From Salminus brasiliensis (taxonomy: Eukaryota; Chordata; Actinopteri; Characiformes; Bryconidae): DNA of 64,000 bases. The DNA lies in contig NC_132879.1 in assembly GCF_030463535.1 (NCBI RefSeq), forward strand, positions 40,516,597 to 40,580,596. The letters run 5' to 3'. The notes under the pieces were generated by a model that saw nothing but the letters and a program-made list of their open reading frames with translations, was not told where the DNA came from and searched no databases. Shown here in pieces: positions 44,455 through 56,400 of this stretch. Position 1 is the stretch's first letter. Each line of letters opens with the position of its first letter. The translations under genes and the position numbers were made by a program.

Positions 44455-47400
44455 ACATTATGTAGAACATTCATCTTAAAATAACTGTCTACACACTGCT
44501 AACTGCACTATGTAACTTTGGAGAATATTTACGCAAAATCCTGTAATATTACTCTATCGTGTAATCGCGTCCTTCTTGAGGGGAATCTGTGTAAATTACT
44601 ACTCTCAACTTACTAAAATCCTAATATTATAAAATATCCCTCAAAAACAAGCCTTATGAGCTGAGAACGAGGATAACAACTGAGAATGCTGCTCTCTAAT
44701 GCTCACGTAAACCTGGCTCTCTGCACGCCTGACTCAACGATCCAGCTACAAACACACTCCGTCCACTGCATGCAACGCAGGAGGAAGAACAGAGGCAGTG
44801 GCGGTGTCTGCGTTTTTGTAAACAACAGGTGGCGTTCAGACATAAATACTTTCGAAAAACACTGTTCAACTGACCTAGAACTGCTAATGGTGGAGTGCAG
44901 ACTCTTATGTGACGAGAGAGTTCAGAGCTGTGTTTATCCTGGCTGTTTACATTCCGCCAAGTGCGAACTCTGCAACTGTGCTGGGGCTGCTGCATGATGC
45001 AAACAGCAAACAAGAGGCCGCACACCCGGACACCGTGTTCATTGTCGCTGGCGATTTTAACCACAACAACCTGTGGACTGTCCTCCCCAAATACCATCAG
45101 CACGTGAGCTTTCCGTCAAGGGAAAAACAACATTCTCAACCAAGTCTACAGCAACGTAAGGGGTGGCTACAAGGCTGTGGCTCGGCCATACTTCAGACAG
45201 TCCGACCACATCTCAGTGTTCCTCTATTCAGCATGCAGGCAACTCCTCAAGCAAGCCCCCCCAGTAACTAAAACTATCAAGTGTGCATTGAAAAAAATGA
45301 TCTGGTGCTTCAGGACTGCTTTGACAGTACAAACTGGGATGTGTTCAGAACTGCTGCTGTGAGACAGAAATGTAGAGGGCAATGCCTCTGGAGTAACCAG
45401 CTACATCAGCACCTGCAGAAATTATCCCAGCCAGAAACCCTGGATAAACTGTGATGTGTATGTGCCTGCTCCACTGCATTTCTCTCAGGCAATGCTAAAA
45501 GCTACAAAAAGGCCAGATACGACCTGCGTACCTCTGATCTATCAGACAGGCCAAGAGACAGTACGGGCTGAAGCCGGAGGGATGCTACACCTCTGCGGAC
45601 TACCGGCGCGTGTGGCAAGGACTGAGACAAATCACAGACCATCAACAGAGGAGCAGAAAGTTGACCCACCAGCCCCACTACACTACCAGACAAGCTAAAT
45701 TAGTTCTATGCTCAATTTGAGGCCCCAACAGACAGAGAGGGGTTATCACCAACGGGAGCACACAGAACACATTACTAGCTGTGATGTCGGTGGATGTGTG
45801 CAAGGCTCTGAAGAGAATAAAGTCACAGAAAGCAGCTGGTCCAGACATCATCTCCGGGTGTGCACTCAAGGTTTGCTTATCAGAGCTGGCTGGTGTGTTT
45901 GTGGACATATTCAACCTGTCCATTGCACAAGCATTTGTGCCATCTTGTTTTAAGACCACCACCATCGTCCCCCACCCTAAGAAAAGTGTCGTGACCTGCC
46001 TGAATGACTATCGCCCTGTTGCACTCATCCCAATTGTGATGAAGTACTTTGAGTGAATGGTCATGAGTCACATCCAGGAAACCCTCCCCGACAGTTTGCA
46101 TACTGTAAGAACCGATCCACTGACGACGCAATCAACACTGACATTCACACAACCCTTACATATCTGGATGTCAAGGACACGTATGTGCAGCAGAAGAACT
46201 GTCACACACACACATACACACACGATTTTATATATCATACATACATACATACATACACATACACACACATATACAGTTCAGGCCAAAAGTTTGGACACAC
46301 CTCATTCAATGCGTTTTCTGTATTTTCATGACTATTTACATTGTAGATTCTCACTGAAGGCATCACAACTATGAATGAACACATGTGGAGTTATGTACTT
46401 AACAAAAAAGGTGAAATAACTGAAAACATGTTTTATATTCTTTTATATATTTATATTCAAAATAGCCACCCTTTGCTCTGATTACTGCTTTGCACACTCT
46501 TGGCATTCTCTCAATGAGCTTCAAGAGGTAGTCACCTGAAATGGTTTTCAGGTGTGGAATTTCTTGCTTTATCAATGGGGTTGGGACCATCAGTTGTGTT
46601 GTGCAGAAGTCAGGTTACTACATAGCCGACAGCCCTATTGTTAAAATTCATATTATGGCAAGAACCAATCAGCTAACTAAAGAAAAACGAGTGGCCATCA
46701 TTACTTTAAGAAATGAAGGTCAGTCAGTCCGGAAAATTGCAAAAACTTTAAATGTGTCCCCAAGTGAAGTCACAAAAACCATCGAGCGCAACAGCGAAAC
46801 TGGCACACACGAGGACCGACCCAGGAAAGGAAGACCAAGAGTCACCTCTGCTTCTCAGGACAAGTTCATCCGAGTCACCAGCCTCAGAGATCGCAAGTTA
46901 ACAGCAGCTCAGATCACAGACCAGTTGAATGCCACACAGAGTTCTAGCAGCAGACCCATCTCTAGATCAACTGTTAAGAGGAGACTGCGCAAATCAGGCC
47001 TTCATGGTCAAATAGCTGCTAGGAAACCACTGCTAAGGAGAGGCAACAAGCAGAAGAGATTTGTTTGGGCCAAAAAACACAAGGAATGGACATTAGACCA
47101 GTGAAAATCTGTGCTTTGGTCTGATGAGTCCAAATTTGAGATCTTTGGTTCCAACCGCCATGTCTTTGTGAGACGTAGAAAAGGTGAACGGATGGATTCA
47201 ACATGCCTGGTTCCCACTGTGAAGCATGGAGGAGGAGCTGTTATGGTGTGGGGGTGTTTTGCTGGTGACACTGTTGGGGATTTATTTAAAATTGAAGGCA
47301 CACTGAACCAGCATGGCTACCACAGCATCCTGCAGCGACATGCCATCCCATCTGGTTTGCGTTTGGTTGGACCATCGTTGATTTTTCAACAGGACAATGA

Positions 47401-50400
47401 CCCCAAACACACTTCCAGGCTGTGTAAGGGCTATTTGACCAAGAAGGAGTGTGATGGAGTGCTGCGGCAGATGACTTGGCCTCCACAGTCACCAGACCTG
47501 AACCCAATCGAGATGGTTTGGGGTGAGCTGGACCGCAGAGTGAAGGCAAAGGGGCCAACAAGTGCTAAACACCTCTGGGAACTCCTTCAAGACTGTTGGA
47601 GACCAAGAATGCCAAGAGTGTGCAAAGCAGTAATCAGAGCAAAGGATGACTATTTTGAACAAACTAGAATATAAAACATGTTTTCAGTTATTTCACCTTT
47701 TTTTGTTAAGTACATAACTCCACATGTGTTCATTCATAGTTTTGATGCCTTCAGTGAGAATCTACAATGTAAATAGTCATGAAAATACAGAAAACACATT
47801 GAATGAGAAGGTGTGTCCACACTTTTGGCCTGTACTGTATGTATGTGTGTGTGTGTATATATGTATGTATGTATTTTATATATGTACACATATATACATC
47901 ATAGGTACACTTCAACTATGAGAGACAAAAAGAGAAAATACAAATCCAGGAAATAACATAAGAAAAATAAATAAGTATTTGGTCAGTAACAAAAGTTCAA
48001 CTTTGTAACATAACCTTCGTTGGCAATGACAGAGCCAGGTTCACCAGGTTTGCACACAATGCACACACACTGTAGCTGGTATTTTGACCCATTCCTCTAT
48101 GCAGATCTTTAGAGCAGTGATGTTTTGGGGCTGTCGCTGGGCAACACAGACTTTCAACTCCCTCCAAAATTTTCTATGGGGTTGAGGTCTGGAGACTGGC
48201 TAGGCATCTCCAGGACCTTGAAATGCTTTTTACAGAGCCACTCCTTCGTTGCCTGAGCGGTGTGTTTGGGATCATTGTCATGCTGGAAGACTCGTTCCAT
48301 CTTCAATGCTCTCACTAATGGAAGGAGGTTTTGGCTTAAAAACTCACGATACATGGCCCTGTTCATTCTTCTCTTAACACGGATCAGTTGTCTTGTCCCC
48401 TTTGCAGAAAAACAGCCCCAAAGCATGATGTATTCACCCCCATGCTTCACAGTAGGTATGGTGTTCTTAGGATGCAACTCAGCATTCTTCCTCTTCCAAA
48501 CGCAACAAGTTTTTACCAAAAGTTCTATTTTGGTTTCATCTGACCACATAATATTCTCCCAATCCTCTTCTGGATTATCCATATGCTCTCTGGCAAACTT
48601 CAGACGGGCCTGGACACGTCTGGCACTGCAGAATTTGAGTCCCTCTAGACGAAGCGTGTTAATGATGGTAGCCTTTGTTACTTTGGTCCCAGCTCTCTGT
48701 AGGTCATTCATCAGGTCCCTCCGTGTAGTTCTAGGATTTCTGTTCACCGTTCTCATGATCATTTTGACCCCACGGGATGAGATCTTGCATGGGGTCCCAG
48801 ATCAAAGGAGATCATCAATGGTCATTTTCTTACAATTGCTCCCACAGTTGATTTATTCACACCAACCTGCTTGCCTATTGTAGACTCACTCTTCCCAGCC
48901 TGGTGCAGGTCTACAATTTTCCTTCTGGTGTCCTTCCACAGCTCTTTGGTCTTGGCCATGGTTACGTTTAGAGTCTGACTGTTTGAGGCTATGGACAGAT
49001 GTCTTTTATAAAGATAAAAAGGTCAAACAGGTGCCATTAATAAAGGAGGACAGAAGAGCTTCTTAAAGAAGTTGTGGATTTTTTTTCTCCCTCATTTTGT
49101 CTCTCATAGTTGAAGTGTACCTATGATAAAAATTACAGACCTCTCATTTTTTTTAAATGGGAGAACTTGCAATCAGTGGCTGACTAAATACTTTTTGGCC
49201 AAACTGTAGGAATTCCACTGTGCTGTGTATTCATCTTTATTGTACTTTTCTCTTTTAGTGTAATACTTGTTAACAATGTACATGTACATGTGTGCTTGTT
49301 ACGTGTCATACTTGTGTTGCTCCCACCAAGAAAAATTCCTTGTATGTGTAACATGGCGAAATAAAGAGATGCTGATTCTTTGTATAAAAGTACCTGTTGA
49401 GTGGAGGCTTAGGCCTGCGATTTGGGATGTGGCCTTCAGGTCTGTGGTCTGGAAGGAGACCTAGAGCAATACAGAAAAAAAATGAGCAAAGCAGGTAGCT
49501 GCACTTTGACTACACAGTGACTTTACTGTGTAGTACAGTAGGTCACAGCTGTATTCACAACTTTGCTGTATAAATACAGTCCCCTCCAAAAGTATTGGAA
49601 CAAATCCCTTTTTTTTTGTTGTTCCCTGAAGACGTTTGGGTTTAAGTCCAAAAGATGAGTAAGAAACAAACGGTCAGAATTTCAGGTTTCATCTCGCCTA
49701 CATCTGCCCATATCTACAGTCAGAGAAATCATCACAAAGTTTGACAGTGGCAAACAAGCCTGGATGAGGACGCAGATTTTTCTTACCACTACGCGCGGTG
49801 ATGAGGATGGTAAGAGAAGTATTTATCTTTACTTAAAAAATAAATAATAATAATTATCCACTAAGCAGTACTGGGACTTTAACTGGGACTGTGTGCTTTG
49901 GTCAGATGAGACCAAAGTAGAGCTTTTTGGCAACATTCCAAGTGGGTCTGGCATAAAACAAAAGAAGAGTATACGAAAAAGCACCTCATGTCCACTTTGA
50001 CGTCTGGGGGATGATTGCCCAATGAAAAACCTGTGGGGTGAGTGCACAGAAGACAACCCAGGACTCTGGACATTTCCATCTTGTGAAATGTTATAGAAGA
50101 TTAAGTGCTGTCTTGTTGGTAAAAGGCGGTTGTATGCCAACATCAGAGGTGTCAATAAATGTTTTTTCACACTTGAAGTAAAAGGTTGGATTTTGCTCTT
50201 TTTCTGCCAATATTGGTTAAAAAATTAATTTATTAGAAGTGTACAAACACATCTTAACAAAGGAAGCCAATAATTGTGGAGAGCACTGTCCATACATTCA
50301 TACATTATACAGAAGGAAGTAGGTGTAGATAGGCAGACAGTTGCTAAGGAATAGATAGAGACAGATAAGAGATAGATAAGAGAGAAACAGACATAAACAT

Positions 50401-53400
50401 GTAGAGGGACAGAGAGTTGTTGAGGGAGAATTAGATAGTCATTAAAAAAAATGTACATCCTCTTTAAATAATACAGCTTTACATATCCGAAAGAAAAAAA
50501 AAAAACACCATCAAGAGCAGCATATACCTATAAAGTAAATAATAATAATATTAATAATAATAATTAATCATAATTTGAAGACATTGTTTTATGTTGCAAA
50601 ATATGAAAAAAAAGTTATTATTTGAGCATATGAACAGTTCCTGTGAGTAAGTGCAGGGTGTGTTTGGATGGGGTGGCAGAGTGATAGCACTTAATAGCAC
50701 AAGTGAGAGCACTTGTGTTTACAACAGAGCAAAAGCGCCCCTTAAAGACAGATTGCGTTTAACCCCTGGCTCCACCATTTTCGCTTTTCCCGAAGAGGTC
50801 CTTTGTTCACGCGGTGTAGGGTGAACACCGCCAGCTCAATGGCTTGGTCTGGAATTTGGGCTGACATCCATGTCTCTACACGGCAGAAGATACAGCAGTC
50901 TCTTATTGAAATGAGATACATGTTAGAGGTTTGCTCAGTTTGTTGTCCAAAGACTGTATGTTTGCCAGTAATATGTTGGGAGGAGGGGGGGTGGGGGTGG
51001 GTGGTGGAGAGTGTGTCGTCTCAGCCTGATGAGGACTCCGGCTATTCAGCTTCTTATGTGTATAATGTGTTTGTTTTTTTTCCCCAAATGTATTATTTTC
51101 TCTGGTATCTTCATGGTTTTTTTGATCATGACCTTTTCCATAGCCCATTATCCTAAACGCACCATATATTTATTTTAATGCCATTCACAGATAAAGGAAA
51201 GTTAACTCTGATGTCAAGTCTGGAGGCGTTACAAGTTATTGTGAAATCGTGTCAGTATAATTTTAGTATATCTATATATTTATTAAATATATATATTTAT
51301 ATATTTATTAACAAAAGGTAGCAGCAACTAAAAGTCATTCCTTAAGGATGGTCATAGCTAGCTAGCTAGCCTGCTACAGAGATTAATTCTGGTCGCCATT
51401 TGTAGAATTGCAGATTAATGTAGGTAACAGTTTGGTTTGTAGCTAACAGTTTGGGCTCATCTTAAGGAGAGTTCACATTCATATTCATATTCAAATTCAA
51501 TTCTTTTTTTTCTCATTTCAACAGATAGTGTTCACTTGCAACTTTCTCATTTGTTTTTGGTGTTAATCCTGGCAGTAATAAAACAAGGCGGTCCTGACTG
51601 CAGAACCACAGTTTCCTTCCAGCAATTTATGGCCAGGGGCATTGATAAACATTATTTCATGTATATCATTTCTTTCTTGGTTTGTTAACACAAACCTGAA
51701 TTGTCCAGACCAGCAAACTGCTTTTACAGACTTGACTGCTTTACACACTTGATCAATTAATCAAGGGAATTTGCTTTGCAGCACCTGGCTGCTACTTAGC
51801 CTCTTACATTTACATTTATAGCATTTAGCTGACGCTCTTATCCAGAGCGACTTACAAGGTTACTCATATTACAGAGATGGGCCAATGCAGTGCTAGGAGA
51901 TAGGAGTCTTGCCCAAGGACTCTTATTGGTATAACGCAGCATAGTCACCCAGACCAGGAATCGAACCCTGGTCTCCCACATGGTGTGGTAGCTCACTGGC
52001 AGGTAGTGATGTTATCTGTTGCTCCTCACCAACTCCCAAGCCTCTTAAATCTATTTGGAAGCAGTAAGAGTGTGCTAAATTTGTACAGACTGTTTCTGCA
52101 TTTTGGCCTAGTTTTTGTTCAAATGTGGTGAAATGTAGTGTTCATCTGAGATTGTATTAACTAGGGCTGGACCTGAATATTCGGGTAGGCGCTTGTTGAG
52201 TAGGTATTAGTTTGTTAATTTTCGTATTTGGATAGTTTTTTTCCTTCCTTAGTTCCACCTCGCCCTAACATCACACTTCAGTTCAGGTTAATGGCGGTAT
52301 AAGAAAGGCAAAATGCTGAGCAGCTAAGCTGTTTTACCAGAAAATGTGAACAAACTTGTGTTTCTTGGACACAAGATGAAGGTGTAGGTTACCCTGTGTT
52401 TAATTAATAATTTATTTTTAACGTCCTATTATGTAATATTTATTACAATACAAGATGTGTGGTATTTTGTAAAAATATATTATACATAGTATCTTTTTAT
52501 TTAAAAGGCCAATTTAAATTTAAATTCTTTTTTTTTGTGCTACTCTTAACGTGCGAATTTACGATATTTTGTATTTAAGGTAGTGGTTAATTTTTTTTTA
52601 TTGAATTTGCATCTCTATGTGTATGGAAGCCATTTTATTCCAGGCATTTCATTAAACAAAGCTGAGTTACCCGAATTTACATATCATGAATATGATATGA
52701 ATAATGAAATAGCATTAAGTCATCCAAGAGCAATGGCAAGACATAAAAGCTGTGATTGACGGTCACATATGCGCTATAACGTGTACACAGACTTTACTTT
52801 TACTATTCATCATTTCAATAAATTAAACATACCTTATCATATGTACCCGTCCATATTCTATTACTCCCCTCCACTGCCTATACAAATTACCTGGCTTACT
52901 TAAATTTTTAGTTTGTCTATCTGTCCTTGTTGCATTAGCCAGCCAAGCTTTACATTATACTCATACTCCAAGTTTCCCCATTTCTTGCACCAGTTCTGAC
53001 ATTTCAAGTTCTCCGTCTGCTATTCAGGTCTACTGTACCTGCTTGCCTGCCTGTCCATCTTTTCTCAGGTTCCATCTATTATTTGTATGATGTCAAAATT
53101 CTGTTCTGTGTCTATGCATTACACAACCAAACAAGCTTATTTATCCAGGTGCCTTTTAAGGGTGACAGGATGGGGCCTTAACATTACTGATAGAAGGAAG
53201 AGCAGGCAAATCTGGATGAACCAGTCTGCAAGATGTGCCTGAAAACAGTCATAGCCAGAAAAACGTATGCAACAAGCTAAATATCAATCACGGTCAAGGG
53301 TATTTAATCTGAAAATCTGGTCTGGGTCCTGACCTAAACTTATGAACAAAGTACAAAATAAAAAAAGAAAAAGAAAACCCCCACACACCCCTGACAGTGA

Positions 53401-56400
53401 TATTGAAAAGCTTGTCTAGTCCCTTTAGAAAAGCTTCTCAATAGAATCGGACACTCCGGAGAAGATGAATCTTTTGGCACCATGCCTAATGCTAGGTGTG
53501 AGCATTTAAGCATTACCTGCTTAAATGACTAGGTTTGACATCAAGCTCCCGTTCTTAACAGCTCTCTGTGCAGCTGGACCCTGAACTTCTTGACGGGACG
53601 ACAGCAGGTGGTAAGGATGGGCAGCATCACGCCCTCCTCACTGACCCCAGGGATGTGTGCTCAGACAGCTAAGGAGGTTTGATATGAATTCCGCATACTC
53701 AGGACGTTCAACACCTGCACTGTGGAGAGTATTCTGACGGGCTGTATTACTACCTTGTACAGGATCTGCACTGATTATGAGCGGAAACCTCTGCAGAGGG
53801 TGGTGCGCAAAGTCCAGCGCATCATCGGGGTTCACCTTCCAAAACTTCTAGAGCAGCTGCTGTCTGAGAAAGTCAAGAAGCATTATTAAGCACTCCACCC
53901 ACCAAAAGCCACTGCCTGTTCTCACAGCTGCCCAGCAGCAGGAGGTACTTATGTAGTTTAGAGACAGCTTCTATCCTCAAGCAATTAGGCTGCTGAACGA
54001 ACAATAGATTGTGAACTGTGGACCTCATGTGTATCATCATTCCTTACCATACAAACACACTCTGCACTCACGATTGGATCTTCTATGCACATTCACACTA
54101 CCCACAAAGACTTTTCCCAACCCACAACAAACCTTAATTCATACCCGTCCACTGGCTTTTGTAAACAATGTAAACATTTAGATTCCTTTAAACCTGTACA
54201 TTTAACAGCTTTAAGTTTTTACTCACCTTTACACCTGTGTAATGTGACGTGACAATAAAAGTGATTTGATTTGATGGGAGTTGGGGATGAGGTGTGGTAG
54301 TGATAATCCAACATCCTGACCTCACTAACACTTTTGTTGCTGAATGCAGTCAAATTCTCAAAAAAAAAAAAAAAAAATCCTACAAAATTTAGTAGAAGGC
54401 CCTCCCTGGATAGTAGAGAGACAGGTAGTCCAACAAAAGCAGGATTAACTTTTTTTAATATCCTTAATTAAAAAAAAAAAAAAATGATTTTTTTTTTAAA
54501 CACTATACTTTGGTCATCAGCTTTGTTTTGTACTTTGTGGAATGTGTGGGATTTATATCACTTCTTTGTCCTCTAGGGACCTTCAACCCAGTGGAAATTT
54601 ATGTGCACCTGTAAGAAATTTCAGTACCAATGGCCTAATTGATTGCCATGGACACATTCCAGCAGTTAAACTAACTTACTGTGGGGCAAAAAAGTATTTG
54701 GTCAGCCACTGATTGGTGCAAGTTCTCCTACTTAGAAAGATGAGTGAGGTCTGTAATTTTCAACATGGATATACTTAAATTATGAGAGACAAAATGAGGG
54801 GAAAAAATCCTGGAAATCATGAGATCATGGGATGAGATCTTGCGTGAGGCCCTAGATTGAGGAAGATTATCAATGGTCTTGTATGTCTTCCATTTTCTTA
54901 AAAATTAATTAATTAAAAATTATTTTCAACATTTTAATCAAGATTGTATTAGGTGTACTGTGTTTAGGCATGTGTAGTTTAGGCTTTAACCAAGGTCTCA
55001 GACCTTAATTAGCTCAGAGGAGCAGGACATGTAAGACATTCCATTAATCTCAAAGAACTAAAAGCAAAAATACCCCACCCAAGAACAATCATAAGTTGGG
55101 ATACCCCAAATTGTGAAACCCAACCTGTTCCTAATGAGCATGAGAAACACTTCCGACGCAATCCACCCACCCTTCCCCCCCTCCACATCAACAACACTGC
55201 AGTATCCATGGTGGAGTCACTCAAGCCACTGATTGGTGCAAGTTCTCCTACTTAGAAAGATGAGTGAGGTCTGTAATTTTCAACATGGATATACTTAAAT
55301 TATGAGAGACAAAATGAGGGGAAAAAATCCTGGAAATCATGAGATCATGGGATGAGATCTTGCGTGAGGCCCTAGATTGAGGAAGATTATCAATGGTCTT
55401 GTATGTCTTCCATTTTCTTACAATTGCTCCCACAGTTGATTTATTCACACCAACCTGCTTGCCTATTGTAGATTCACTCTTGCCAGCCCGGTGCAGGTCT
55501 ACAATTTTCTTTCTAGTGTCCTTCGACAGCTCTTTGGTCTTGGCCATGGTTAAGTTTGGAATCTGGCTGTTTGAGGCCGTGGACAGGTGTCTTTTATACA
55601 GATAACGAGGTCAAACAGGTGCCATTAATACAGGTAACAAGTGAAGGACAGAAGAGCTTCTTAAAGAAGTTACAGGTCTATGAGAGCCAGAAATCTTGCT
55701 TGTTTATTGGTGACCAAATACTTATTTTCCACCATAATTTACAAATAAATTCTTTAGAAATCCTACAATATGATTTCCTAGTATCTATGATGGAAATTAC
55801 AGATCTCTCATCTTTCTAAGTAGGAGAACTTGCACAATCAGTGGCTGACTAAATACTTTTTTGCCCCACTGTAGTTAAGGATTAGCAAGGACCAGAACAT
55901 GTTTGATTTCAGCTGTTCAGGTCCCCACTTTATGCTTTCACTTTAGTCAGTAAAACAGTTCTGTGGTAACTAACTACTAATCTACTGCTAACCAGATTTT
56001 TCCTACTAATTTCCAACAGTTTAATATTTGCATGTGTTGTCAGAATGACTGTTTAACATTTATTGAATAACTAAGTTTAAACTTTGTTTACTGTCAAATT
56101 CAGTTTAGCACATGTCTCCTCCAACACATGTGAAGCCAGCCACAGTCTCTCAGTCTCTCAAACAGTCACTGATGCAGCATTACATGGCAGCCAGCATGCA
56201 CTGAGAAAAAAAGCTTGACTCCCCAGCTCTGGTACAACAGCTAACGGACGCCTGTGCTGACCATTATTACACTGTGAGTGATTTGGGGAGGAAGTGCCAT
56301 CTGCCCACCCCTGAAAAATCAAGGCAAATTGTGGGCTCTCATACCCCGGCTAATGGCAAGCAAAAAAGATCAGGGATTTCAAAACAGAAAGTACATAGAA

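Noticed and set aside
44696..45103. 135-codon minus-strand open frame
   Set aside because: It is antisense to a LINE endonuclease domain with clear plus-strand motifs.
48260..48883. 207-codon plus-strand open frame
   Set aside because: It is the shadow of a minus-strand Tc1 transposase.
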